64,000 nucleotides of DNA, taken from Mixophyes australis. Its lineage: Eukaryota > Chordata > Amphibia > Anura > Limnodynastidae. Of this stretch, positions 35,301-46,388 are shown in pieces. The translations under genes were made by a program, and so were the position numbers. Location of the stretch: positions 3,219,934-3,283,933 of the forward strand of contig JAVHZZ010000008.1 of assembly GCA_036250195.1 (NCBI GenBank). The letters run 5' to 3'. The notes beneath the pieces were generated by a model that worked only from the letters and a program-made list of their open reading frames with translations, ran no database searches and was not told the origin of the DNA. Numbering within the stretch: the first letter of the stretch is position 1; every line of letters starts with the position of its first letter.

Positions 35301-35628
35301 TGCGTTTTTGTTCCAGAAGATGTTCGGAGTCTGCGTTCACCCCCGCTTCGGAGGATGGTTCGCCATCCGCGCTGTATTGGTGTTTCCCGGGGTCCTGGTC
35401 CCTGGGTTGGAGCAGGTTCAGCCCCTGGACTGTCTGCCCGGCAGGGAGGACCGAATTCGCCTACTGGAGAATTTCAACTTTAACTGGCGGGACGGGAAGT
35501 ACCGGGATGTGCTGCCGGCGGAGGAGAAGTACTCCGCGGATCAGACCCTCTACTTCGCTACTCCTCCTGCGGAGAGGCGGAAGCTGCTGGAACAGTGGGG
35601 TCAGGAGCAGCCGATCCCACCCTGCTGA
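32227..35628 (+). CDS. MMACHC: MMACHC, cyanocobalamin reductase / alkylcobalamin dealkylase, 4 exons
   Basis: Exons 32227-32304, 33619-33813, 34073-34225 and 35317-35628, all phase 0, join to 245 residues. MMACHC is the cytosolic enzyme that removes the upper ligand of incoming vitamin B12 (reductive decyanation, glutathione-dependent dealkylation) and passes the cofactor to MMADHC. The sequence tracks human MMACHC throughout: FGFEIYPFQ in place of [36 protein letters not shown] and [11 protein letters not shown]. The histidine and arginine equivalent to human His122 and Arg161 are present at 121 and 160. The ATG at 32227 was chosen because the first exon then gives 26 residues against 27 in human; it also has G at -3 and +4. 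The protein is shorter than human (282) because the Pro/Ser-rich C-terminal tail is absent. Upstream ZNF143/THAP11 elements suggest the same control as in human. Confidence 0.93.
32333..32614 (+). repeat. 47-base tandem repeat, six copies, MMACHC intron 1
   Basis: Copies start at 32333, 32380, 32427, 32474, 32521 and 32568, each beginning ATACCCCAGTGTCTGTACAG. They look essentially identical. Decayed relatives of the phrase TGGCTCAGTGAGT continue to about 33110. Confidence 0.95.
33160..33310. repeat. Dispersed repeat fragment in MMACHC intron 1
   Basis: Matches part of the element at 61071-61445 (CTCAG.AGCCTATTAGG, followed by TTTTA.A.G.AAA.AATGCAG). Confidence 0.5.
33619..33813 (+). CDS. 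MMACHC: MMACHC exon 2
   Basis: 65 codons between TTTATCTGCAG and GAGGTGGGTC. It contains [19 protein letters not shown] and the conserved [10 protein letters not shown] segment. Confidence 0.92.
34073..34225 (+). CDS. MMACHC: MMACHC exon 3
   Basis: 51 codons between GTTCTCCGCAG and AGGGTGAGC. It holds the most conserved core: [22 protein letters not shown] and DPWGQR, including the His equivalent to human His122. Confidence 0.93.
35317..35628 (+). CDS. MMACHC: MMACHC exon 4 (last)
   Basis: After acceptor TTTTTGTTCCAG it encodes [18 protein letters not shown], then [11 protein letters not shown] and [13 protein letters not shown], ending at TGA 35626-35628. The Pro-rich tail of the human protein is missing; the stop follows EQPIPPC. 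Confidence 0.93.
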   Translation, partial: KMFGVCVHPRFGGWFAIRAVLVFPGVLVPGLEQVQPLDCLPGREDRIRLLENFNFNWRDGKYRDVLPAEEKYSADQTLYFATPPAERRKLLEQWGQEQPIPPC

Positions 35629-36007
35629 AACTGGGCCCGGTCTATGCCCATCACAGTGAGGGTTCATGGGGTCTCTTATATCGCAAGAGTACCACCTGCT
35701 GTATACATAATAATCCTCAGGCTCACGGGGGGCTTCAGTCTTAGGGGCTGATTAATCAGTGGGCGGAGTCCCATTGCTGGAATTTCCACCAGTGATCAGG
35801 ATCTGGGATAGGTTTCTCCAGCGATGGCGTCCCCCTACCTGGGGAGACCGATTTAAAATTACTTATACTGCCTCCATCCCTCTTCTGTTACCACAGCTGC
35901 TATTTTTGGGGTAAATTGTCAATAAGTGATTTATTTTTATTTTTTTCGGCAATATAAAATCCTGAGGGTTCATGTATTAAACCTTGTAAGGAAAAGTGGA
36001 GCCATTG

Positions 36008-36092
36008 CCCATAGCAACCAATCAGATTCTAGCTATAATTTTTTAGAATGTACTAGATAAATGATAGCTAGAATCTGATTGGTTGCTATGGG
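36008..36092. repeat. Perfect 29-base-arm palindrome (MITE core)
   Basis: The arms at 36008-36036 and 36064-36092 are exact reverse complements (CCCATAGCAACCAATCAGAT and onward). A diverged relative is at 62589-62720. The surrounding element runs about 35975-36110. Confidence 0.9.
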
Positions 36093-36110
36093 CGACGTCT
36101 CCACCCCCTA

Positions 36111-38290
36111 GTGTACGATGGAGTAAGGGGCTCATTGATAATGACGGTCAGTCCTGACCACCACAAAGTAACAACATAGGTGCTTTTATTTGCTGGTTTG
36201 GCCCTGAGTTTACAGGGGCCAAATGGCTTTTCTGAAGCGGTTCAGCTGTCTGCATCATGCAGATGATTTTATATTTATTTAGTTTTAAACTATACGTGTG
36301 TTATGGATACATGATCATCATACTATTTATACGGTGTACGGATATATAATGTCTGAACGCGGTGGAGTTAAAAGGTGCTGGGTCCAATTAACCACCTGCT
36401 AATTATCAACCTTTGTTTATGTAGTAATGGAGATAATTTCGGGAGGTTGGTGATCTGCGTTGACGCGACCCGTGATGCATCTTATTTAAGTCGACATTTA
36501 ATTCCTAAAGCTTTCGGGGGCTTAAATTATTTTGTGGGTTTCAACTTATTTATTAGGTGGTTGGAAATGTCCTTTTCTTTTATACACTATACCAATATTT
36601 TATTTTATTATAAAAGGTGAATATTTTTCTGATTCAATGTTAATAAAACCACCTGAATATCTGGATAAATCCATTCTTTGGAATCTGTGGATGTGTTTTT
36701 TTTTTCCAATTTTATTTTAGATAACAAAGGCTTTTTAAATTGAAAACTATACGTTATGTTTAAGTAGTTCCTTCCTGAATGTTTATTTTACGTTGGTTCC
36801 AGTGACCACAGATGAATCTACTAAGCGTTGACAATGTAGACGGTACTCACCGCTGGCAGCGGCCGGGGGCAGGAAGAGACGGCTGCTGATTTGTGGTCCA
36901 CATTATCCTTGTGTGCCCGAGCCTTGATGTGCCCCAAAGCACCTGCCTGGTCGGCCCCCGACCTGATCACTGAGATTACCTGGGGTCTCTGTGCTCCATT
37001 CGGTTCCTTCTCTGAGCTTTTAAATGTGCTAAGAGGGAAACAATATATCCTGCAGGGGGTCCTGCATCAAAATCCACAGATTTGGGGGGGGGGGGGGGAT
37101 TCAATTGGCTGCCAGTAAAAGTAACACTGCCTGTGCGTTATTACCGTTATTACGGTACTTTCAACGGCGGCTTGTTGCTTGCAGCTCCCTGAGCCGGGTT
37201 AAAACGACCGTAATAACGGCTATAGTTCTAATGCCGCTCTAATTCAGGGGGAATTAACCCCCCCCCCCCCCCCCCCTTGGGGTCTTGTCAACTGTATGAT
37301 TTTGTTGCCCAAGTTACATTAACCGGGTCCCTCCGGCAGACTCAGACATAGGAATATACCACATTTACCAGCTACTGTCAGCGTAGGAAAACAAACAGTT
37401 ACAATTTAATGTAATATTTCTATCAGGTCATTTTCAGCTGCTTAAAATTTTCACAGAATAAAGCTGCAACTTTTTGCCAATCCCTGGGTGACGGAATAGG
37501 AGCCAAATCTCATTCAGGTGTGACGGGAACTGTCTGGCTCTATCATTTAACGTGTCTAAAATATGACTGGATATCACAGAATATGCGATGATCAGATAAC
37601 TTTGGGGAGGGGGGGGTGGGTTAGTTATTAAGCTAAGTTACAATACAAAAGCTCACTTACGTGCACATTGTTGATGCCCCTTTTTTAGTATTTCCCTCTT
37701 TGAGTATAATGTAGTTGAGCAGTTCCTCTTTTCTTTACTCGTTGGGGGCACAGGTAAGATTTTGTATGTAAATAATCCTACATCACTGTTTGGGGACAAT
37801 AGTCTTTCAGTTTCACAATGTTATCTTCTAATGATACAACATGTATGATCCCTGGTTATATGTTAGCGACATATTTCCAGCCGTTTACTGGTACAGAGAT
37901 ATAATTGCTTTTCTTGTGATCACTGACCAATGTTTTACACATCCAGTATCTCCTATATAAAGCAAATTACATGCCCCATTCATAGTTTATGGTGATGGCA
38001 AAAACAGAGAAAGATTACAGAATAAAATGTAATTGTTAAATCTTAGACGTGTTTCCAGTGCTGGTATCACAAACTCTGCTGGATACAGTTGAAAAGTTGG
38101 GTGATAACACCAGAGATCTGTATGTGTGGAACTTGTTTTCCTAGTACTGCAAATGGTCGAATACCCTAGTGGTAATATTACTATATGGTCAAATCTGCTG
38201 GAAGCAATGAGTGAGCGTGTGTGTAATAAGATTAAGGTGCGGCGATATAACAGATATTATTCGTATATCCTTCATATTGTATTACTCTGC
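36111..38290. other. Intergenic stretch between MMACHC and PRDX1
   Basis: No coding exon supported. Contains a dispersed element between two homopolymers, G(15) at 37084-37098 and C(19) at 37258-37276, whose ends GATTCAATTGGC and CTCTAATTCAGGGGGAATTA recall the element at 1370. Confidence 0.45.
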
Positions 38291-38545
38291 ATCTGGGTAC
38301 ACACTAATGCAATTATCGTGCAGATCACACGATTCACGACCATTTGGTCAGATATTATCAGTGTGTACGCTCCCACTATCATGATTTATCGGACAACACA
38401 CATCGCATCTGTCGATTTGGTTTTCTAAACTTCCTAAAAATCACCATCAACGATGGAACGATGTCGGGCAAATGTGGCAGTGTGTACACACTCACCACCA
38501 GCAGTGTAGACAGATATGTGTACAGTGTCAGGATCTTCTCAGCAG
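38291..38545. mobile_element. GGGTACACAC-type MITE, 3'-truncated copy
   Basis: Starts CTGGGTACACACTAATGC and matches 17517-17926 up to AGGATCTTCTCAGCAGATGG. The right end is lost. Confidence 0.5.
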
Positions 38546-38859
38546 ATGGTTATGAAAAAACTGAACCATTCAAGAAGATGGACTATTGAACGCAGCATAT
38601 GGACCTAGGATGCTGTATTAGTGAAATGTATCTAAATGCAAATTCCTCTTCCTATCATATAAAGTGGGAGTGTTAAGAATTTGGATGTTATATAACAGTG
38701 TGACCTTTACATCCTAGGAGAGTAACAGGTAGGAGGAAAAAAACTTTTCACCATCAATACACCGAGTGCTTCCCATTCATCTAACTACAAGGAGATTATT
38801 CTGTTATATATCGCCATCTAGTGGGGAGATCAGGATTAACAAGGTTATATAACATAGAT

Positions 38860-39332
38860 TAGAGATGAGCGGGCTCAGATTCCGCTAATCCGAGCCCACC
38901 CGAACAGTGCGGATCCGAACGGGATCCAAGCACTGTTCGGATATTTCCGGCGGGCAAAAAATTGAAAACGAGGCTCTGTCGTCCAAGTCTCGCGTCGAAT
39001 CTCGCGAGGGGTGGGAGGGATGGCCCAGAACAATTCCATCTTGTACCTCTTTTTTTGGCATGATGTGCTCAAGCTACCTCGGTGCAACCTTTTGGCCTAA
39101 AAACAATATTGTGAGGTGTTCAGAATAGACTGGAAATTAGTGGAAATGATTGTTATTGAATGTTATTGAGGTTAATAATAGCGTAGGAGTGAAAAAAAAA
39201 AAAACCACAAAACTGGTTTTTAGCACTTTTTATGCTTTTTTAAAGATAAATCAGAACCAAAACCTTTCGTCGGATGTTTTGGCAAAACAAATCAGAACCC
39301 AAAACACTAAAAGTGGCCGGTGCACACCCTTA
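38860..39332. mobile_element. hAT-like MITE with 8-base target duplication
   Basis: The element runs from TAGAGATGAGCGGGC to GGCCGGTGCACACCCTTA and is flanked by ACATAGAT at 38852-38859 and 39333-39340. Its ends (TAGAGATG / TAAGGGTG) are loosely inverted and fit hAT. Internally it has a second fold-back, CCGAACAGTGC / GCACTGTTCGG. No transposase. Confidence 0.7.
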
Positions 39333-41090
39333 ACATAGATCCCTATTTTCCAATATTGGTCAACTTTCACTGCTTTCTGGATGCAGCTGGACACTCTACG
39401 CTACAGAAGAAATTTAAAAAAAAATAAAAAATAGCCGCTCTCTGCCCATGTATCTATCACTGGCAAACTCCCCCCGGTATATTGTCTATCTCCCAATATG
39501 CTGTATCCTCCAAGCTGGACACGGATATCTACATGTAAAGCCCCAACGCGTCTTATGAGATCTGCCACAGGGATCATCCTAAACTTACACTGGACCGTTC
39601 TACAGAAAACACTGAGTCCTCTTGTTTGTCTGAGAGCGAACACTTCATACATTACTGCAACTACCCCCAATATCTTCCACAACCTCAGTATCCCATCCAC
39701 CTTACTCCCTGCATCAATTGTCCCTGGCGAGTCACTTATCTACTGTCCTAAATCTCACTCTCCTTTGCTTACGTCTTCCTTGTATAATAACTTACACCCA
39801 ATTGATATACCTTTAATCCTTATAAAATGTCTATTTATGTCACTTTGGTTGTAGCTTCCACTTAATCTAATTTCCTTGTTGGACTAGAACATCTTTTGGG
39901 GCCACTGAACATGCATAAGTCGCTGCATTAAGGATAGATCTTAACGATTTGATTCAGGTAGAGCCAGGCTCCAGGTGTTACTAATTGCAGCCATGCAAAC
40001 TGTATTCAAATGTTGGCCAGTGTGTAAATACAAGTGTATGTGTGTGTGTGTGTATACACACACATACATATATATATACACACACACACATACACACAGC
40101 GAGAGGTCTGTTTGTGCCCACACACATTTTGTATAAATAGCCTGTTGGTGACAGTCTGAAGCCACAGGATGGCGCTGTGGGAGTTTTCAGCGCAGTATTG
40201 AACTGAATGACCTATAGTTGAAAATAACATACATGGTAAAAAATATCACGTTCCCATGTACAGAACATACATTACAGCCATCGCAGTTTCAGCCCTTTCC
40301 AGACAGTTGTCATGTTTATAAAGCTGCTAATTAGCGTTTGGATCGATCTTACATCACTGTAGAGCGAATTAAGCTTCAGACGTAGTTTCATAACAGAAAT
40401 TCGTTACTATCCTCTACTGATTCTATTCTGTGTTTGTCACTTAATCCTCCTATATAGGCCTCTGAGCCACCATTAAACACAAGTAAATCCGGGTTTGTAA
40501 AAGAACTGGGTGTTGAACACTAAATAAAGCATTGGACACATCCATTTACTCCTCCAACTTAGCGCATTATCACATCTCAAAGCTTCCGAGCAGCTTGGTG
40601 CACTCTGTACTACTGAAGGTTCCCACAGAACGCTGCTCTATCGCAGGATTAATGCTGCAGACAATCTAATATCGGCTCAGAGCAAACACTAGTCAAAAAG
40701 TCGCATTATTTTGTGGACCATCAGCAACAAGATGCGTTTAATAAGCTTAGAGAACGGGCATTAAAATAAATGTTCATGGCAAATGGTCAATGCAGAATTT
40801 AATTTACCATTTCACATCTGCATCTCCTACAATTATATGTAGCGATTCCAACCCTCTGTATAACATTCTACCAAGTGTTGCAGAGTCTTAGGAGATAGAC
40901 ATTGTCATTCCCAGAGAACTTTAATTCATTTTTACAAACACCCAGAAGGGAGAGAGGAATGTTGGACATCACGCCATCCTGTGGCCAGACACCGCGGGCG
41001 TAACGACGCTGGTTCCAATAAACTAGATTTAAAAAAAAAACAAAAAAAAAAACCACCACACAAACACAGCCGGGATTTTCTGTAAAACAA
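39333..41090. other. Intergenic stretch 3' of PRDX1
   Basis: No coding exon supported. Contains a TG / AC microsatellite at about 40035-40100 and an AT-rich unique part. Confidence 0.45.
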
Positions 41091-41091
41091 C

Positions 41092-41097
41092 TTTACT
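41092..41097 (-). terminator. Weak candidate poly(A) signal of PRDX1
   Basis: AGTAAA on the minus strand about 80 bases after the stop. A second candidate, ATTAAA, is near 40920. No canonical AATAAA was found close by, so the choice is uncertain. Confidence 0.25.
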
Positions 41098-41175
41098 AAA
41101 ATACTTGTTTGTCTATACACAGAGGACACAGTCTGGGTGCAGGGACACAGCTACGACGGGCAGCATTTTTTGCCA

Positions 41176-41261
41176 TTACTTTTGCTTGGAGAAGTACTCT
41201 TTGCTTTTGCCGACGTCGGGTTTGATTGTGTCACTTCCGGGCTTCCAGCCGGCTGGGCAGA
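41176..41261 (-). CDS. PRDX1: PRDX1 coding exon 5 (resolving Cys173)
   Basis: Encodes [19 protein letters not shown] and SKEYFSKQK, ending at TAA 41178-41176. It carries the resolving cysteine and the YF motif. Confidence 0.95.
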
Positions 41262-44200
41262 CTGGAACAGAGAGACCAGAATTATGTGACAGCCCCAATA
41301 CAAGTTCGTGGTACAGATGAGATTTCCATAGGAGACTAATGCAGACAATTAGACTCGTTAACAATATATGGAAAGAGACAGGACCAGTCCATTATTTTGG
41401 AATTATGTAACGGAACAGACGTTGTTCCATGATAACACCTGAAATAGTTTTGACAAACTAGAACCTGCAGAGAATTCTTACAGGATTTGGAACCCAACAT
41501 TATACTATATCAGGCGTTATATAGATTATAATACAGGGGGCATAGCAGGAGGAATAAGACTGACCAGGTATTACATACTAGGCTGGACAAGACTGCACGG
41601 ACCCTGTATGATGTATATCATGTTATATAGGGATATATCTCGTACCCACCCTCAGAGGAGAAGCACAAAGTGGTGGAAACTTCCTTACAGATATCAGAAC
41701 CAGCACAATCCATCTCCTCACATCATCGTAGCCGGCTTCTACTTTAGTATCTGATCCGACCCTCTATGTACAGATGATTGCACCTCTTTAATACCCCCCA
41801 TGCAGGAAAAATAAGGCAGTCTCAAGTTCCCAGCCTGGCGTATTTTAAGAACTCATCTGTTTCAGTGTTTTGGTTCCAGTGAATTGATGGGAGCATATTT
41901 GTAGAGTCAAAATGTATCCTAAGATTGGAGATATATTATATAGTTGCCAATCAATCTGCTCACACTGAGAAATCTAATAATTCTGTAGAGGTAACATGCT
42001 ACATATCAGGATTCATTGGATATAGTCTGTCTGTCTCAGTCCTCCAGAGTCATGGACTCGGATTCCTAGAGTAATAACTAAATTATTGTGCAAATTCCAG
42101 GTTAATAATTAAGCTTTTATTCCTTGACATGTTTACATTGGAGCAATTCACAGGATAAACAAGTGTTTAATGCAGTTATCTTTAGCTATACTGACTGACT
42201 TCTCTGAAGTTCCATTTAATCATATTCCAGAGGCACGATACAAATTACCCTTAAAGTGATGTTTCTCTGTAGCGACACTTGTTTATAGCAAATGTAATTC
42301 TATTTAATATATACATTGAGAGCAATATATTTATTACAGCCACTCGTTTCTGAAACTAATCTGCTTGAAATTATTTCATCAGAACCTGGAAGATTGTTCC
42401 TCTCATCCCTCCGCACAAAGATTACACCCCCCCCCCCCCTTCAGCGCACAATTAAGAATCCCTTGGCCCACCCCAGGTTTTGGGGCACACGAGGTGACGG
42501 AGGACTGAGAAGGACAGACAGGAGATGCAGGATTGGTTCATTAATATGTTCAGTCTTAGGTCGGTCTTTTGATAGACAGATATTACCACATCAGAGTGAC
42601 CTCCCCGTGTCTCAGCCACCAAAGCACCACACACAGCTGTATCTGAAAAGTTAGAAAGAAATTCTGGCTGATTTGTCTACGCCCAATGCTCTGTGCCACG
42701 CCCAGTGCCTGAGGAGCTGCCGCTGTGCCGACTGCAGACAGGACTCACCCTAGTCTGATACCTGCTCTATCGCCCGCAAGTCACACCCAACTTCTAAACC
42801 TCTCAGACACTCCTGGCCGACCTTGGTCAGGAACTGAACACTTCTATGCAAACAAACTGGTTGCGAGGACACGAGCGGACAAGTTGTTTATGACAGTTAC
42901 AGAAATAAGGTTCAGCTACAATTTAATAAATGTCCTATTTCTGCACTTAGTGACGGATTTTTATTTTCACTACAAACAAAAGGTCATTATCAGACGTGGA
43001 ATAAAGCAGAGAAATATAGAATTTGATGGCAGATAAGAACCACTTGGCCCATCTAGTCTGCCCATTGTTTAACCTATGGTAACCTCACACCCTATTTGAT
43101 CCTTAGATCTTTGTAAGGATATCCTTATGTCTATCCCAAGCTTGTTTATATTGCTCTACTGCATTATCCTCTACCACCTCTGATGGGAGGCTATTCCACT
43201 TATCCACTACTCTTTCTATCTCTGAACCTCCTTCCCCCCAGTGTCAGTACATGTCCTCGTGTTCTAATACTTCTCTTCCTTTGTAGAATGTTTCCCTCCT
43301 GCACCTTGTTATAACCCTGGATATATGTGACAGCTTCTATCCTGTCCCCTTCTCTGCTCCAAACTATACATATTAAGATCTTTTAGTCTTTCCAGGTAAG
43401 TTTTGTGCTGTAGAACATGCACCATTTTAGTTGCCCTTCTAGGTGCAGCCCAAATGTAGGTTTTTCTTGAGCATTTGCCCCAGTCTTCAGTTATATGGAC
43501 TAGGGAGATAGTGACAATGGCAAAAAACAAAGGGTGATGGGAGCTGAAACCGACATTGGTTAAGCCAATAATATGGCAGTGTGTAGACAGGTTCTCCTTA
43601 ACCAATAGGAACAGTGATTCAATTCTGCACAATGTGCCTCTGGAATAATGGGCGTTCCCGTGGTGACCTACGCCCGGCCAGTGACTGCTTACCTTCACCA
43701 TACTTGTCGGTGTGCTGGAAGGCTTGAACCAGCCGCAGAACCTCGTCTACAGAGCGACCAACCGGCAGGTCGTTAATGGTGATCTGCCGCAGGATTCCCT
43801 TATCATCCACGATGAACAGCCCTCTGCGCCAAGATTACACAACAAGTAGTTAGGACAGGAGAGGACTTTGACTTACATGATTACCCTTTGATTTAACACT
43901 TGATAGAACATTTAGCTGCAAATACACCTGAGCCTATTTGGCCAAGTAGCATAGTATAGCGGGACGTTGGAGTTTTCATTCATACTTTATCGCTCCACAG
44001 GGCTGCAGTTTCCAAACCATCTTACAGATTCTGGGTGGGGGCTTTGTCTGGTCCACTTCGGGTCTAAGGACAGCCAATTGCATCATGGTTCATTACAATG
44101 GATGGGAGCAAAGTGAGTGACTGCATATACTTAATTCCATTTTATTTGTAAACACATTTTGTTTCTCACATTACGGCAACTTATGTATTGACAGTTGGTA

Positions 44201-46377
44201 ATGATGGGAGAGAATAAAGTGTACAAGGACTTTATAGCCGCTGCACACAGCAAGGGTTAGAATAATATGAAGGAGCCCCGGATCCTGGCTCTATATTAGG
44301 ACATCTGTCCATGCAGCAGAATAAAGAGGTGATGTCTTGGAGATTATGTCTAACTTGAAAAACATCTAATCTAGTTTATTCATCGTTTGACCAATGCTAT
44401 AATTTGTACAGGCTGTATACAACAATTCAGAACAGAAGATCTATTTTACCAAGATGCACTTAACATTTTAGCATCTATGAAATTAAAGCTTTCTTTTAAA
44501 TTATTTTTAGTCTAATTGACATTAGGGTATCTGACTTCTGCTCTCTTCAAGGAAACAAAGTGTTAAAAATGTGAACCATCTGAATATGAAGTATTAGGAG
44601 CGTCTGTAGTAAGACATCACATGATCCATGCAGGAACCTGGCATCCAACAGACATGGAGCAGACTCAGCGTACTGAGCCTATCTGATAGTCACCTGAAGG
44701 CGATCCCCTCGTCCTCCTTGAGCACGCCGTAGTCCTGAGAGATGGTGCGCAGAGTGTCCGCCACTAGTGGGATCTTCATGGGGCCCAAACCTCCGTCTTT
44801 CCGGCTCAAGTTGGTCCTGAGTGGGAGACATTCGTACAGTTACATTTGTTTCTTCTCTGAATGTTTTACAAAGCACATTCCATGTAACTGTGTGGGAATA
44901 AACCGCGTTTATGAGTGTTTAAAGATCAATCCATAATACAACGCGCAGTTAGAGATCTGGCCTTTCTTTATTCTTGTCTTAATAAGATCGGGATAATAGC
45001 AAAAAGGACGGGACCACGATATATACACATTTGTTTTACATGGTTCTCCAGATTATGAGGCTGCGTTCAAGCAGTGATCAGCTCAACGCCATTGTCTGAC
45101 TAATTGTTTCTGGTTCTCTAAACTTCTTCCATAGAATGAACTTCAGTCTGAAGGGTACACACACACGTATACACACGTACGTACACACACACACGTACAC
45201 ACACACACGCTTTAATACACTAAATTATCACATGTAATAGAGACAATTCTGCTCACACCCCCTTCAAAAAGTCACACAACCCCCTTTTCCAGCCAGGTTG
45301 TGAGCCTGACCACAGAGTAAATTCAGTAACCCCCCCTGGGCCAGAGCCAGAGCGAGCCACGTAGGATTAGGGGGACGTACCAAGCAAGGTGACAAAAGTG
45401 AGAGTCCACAGACGCCCCTATAACTTCACAATCCAGCTTCTTGAATTCTTCCACCCGGTCACTGAAACTGATGATCTCCGTGGGGCAGACAAACGTGAAG
45501 TCCAGGGGATAGAAGAAGAAGACAACGTACTTTCCTGTGGGTAAATGAAAGCGGTAAATATTACATAGACTGAATCATATTTCATACAATAATATATACA
45601 CGAGACAAGAGAAATATCCTTCTAACCAGCTCAGTCCTTGAGGGAACTGAATGTTTCTACAATATCTACAGGGGGTAAACAGCATCTTGTTTGGCGGCCA
45701 CCTGCACAGTACTTAGGCTGGTAGTAAATTGTATATTAATGTCGAGTAGTGCATTAAGTTGCTCCTTTAGAGATGTGCAATACATGGTTAATTATTATAC
45801 CTGAAATAACTGCATTTTTGCTTTTTAAACTATTCTCTCCCATTGCTTACTGTCCACTTAGGAGGATGGAACATACAAAATGTACATTTCCTTCCTATGT
45901 GTTCTAACCATTTGCAATCTGTAGAGTTCAGAAGATCCCATTGATCTGAACAGAATCTAAGCAGGCGGAGAGCGACTGACAATTTTGCAGACCTGCTCTA
46001 CAATGATGCACTGTATGGATTCATGGATCCACACATAGGAGCAAAGTGACAGGAAGTGAAATGAGCGCAGTCTCACTTGCCCCAGCTCTCCCTTTACTCA
46101 CTGCCGCAGCTGCCCATTGGTAAATAAAACAATTTTATTAGTAACCACTGTAGCAGGTACAATATAACTACTGCACAATACACCCCACCAGGTGTACCAA
46201 TCGCAGCGTTTGGTTGGATAATGTGCAGATCATTTACATAAGAAATACTCTAAGAACCGAAGAACACAAACCTCTGTAGTCCGAGAACTTAAGATCTTTA
46301 AACTGTCCATTCGGCATCAAAGCCTTTGCGGTGAAGTCAGGGGCGAGCTTGCCAATTTTAGCGTTTCCGGCAGACAT
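41176..46377 (-). CDS. PRDX1: PRDX1, typical 2-Cys peroxiredoxin, 5 coding exons
   Basis: Minus-strand exons 46272-46377, 45381-45534, 44694-44816, 43693-43823 and 41176-41261 join to exactly 199 residues, the length of human PRDX1. The enzyme reduces hydrogen peroxide and alkyl peroxides in the cytosol using thioredoxin. The peroxidatic Cys52 lies in FTFVCPTE and the resolving Cys173 in EVCPAGW; Cys71 and Cys83 are also kept. The GGLG motif and the C-terminal YF motif (KEYFSKQK), which make eukaryotic Prx sensitive to overoxidation, are both present. The C terminus SKEYFSKQK and the syntenic MMACHC neighbour favour PRDX1 over PRDX2 or PRDX4; there is no signal sequence. One oddity: the usual NTPxK phosphorylation motif around Thr90 reads NLSRK here. 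A non-coding first exon is proposed near 50.1 kb. Confidence 0.95.
43010..43480 (-). repeat. CR1/L2-like LINE 3'-end fragment in the last PRDX1 intron
   Basis: On the minus strand it translates to [20 protein letters not shown] and [10 protein letters not shown], the usual C-terminal YxxRLxxLxxxSLExRR pattern of CR1-type ORF2, followed by the same tail as the copy at 378-740. Confidence 0.55.
43693..43823 (-). CDS. PRDX1: PRDX1 coding exon 4
   Basis: Encodes [19 protein letters not shown], then [18 protein letters not shown] and DKYGE. Donor AAGGTAAGC, phase 1. Confidence 0.95.
44694..44816 (-). CDS. PRDX1: PRDX1 coding exon 3 (GGLG motif)
   Basis: Encodes [17 protein letters not shown] and [17 protein letters not shown]. 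The GGLG loop is intact, but residue 90, a threonine in human PRDX1, is leucine here. Confidence 0.95.
45155..45215. repeat. AC / ACGTAC microsatellite in PRDX1 intron 2
   Basis: Irregular ACACACGTAC repeats between PRDX1 coding exons 2 and 3. Confidence 0.85.
45381..45534 (-). CDS. PRDX1: PRDX1 coding exon 2 (peroxidatic Cys52)
   Basis: Encodes [19 protein letters not shown] with the active-site Cys52, then [13 protein letters not shown]. Donor TTGGTACGTC, phase 2. Confidence 0.95.
46272..46377 (-). CDS. PRDX1: PRDX1 coding exon 1
   Basis: Start codon at 46377-46375; encodes [20 protein letters not shown] and continues to FSDYRG, then donor AGAGGTTTGTG (phase 1). On the minus strand TTTCCCCCAG lies 11 bases upstream of the ATG, so the real exon starts at 46388 and an upstream non-coding exon is required. 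Confidence 0.93.
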
Positions 46378-46388
46378 TCTCAGTTATT

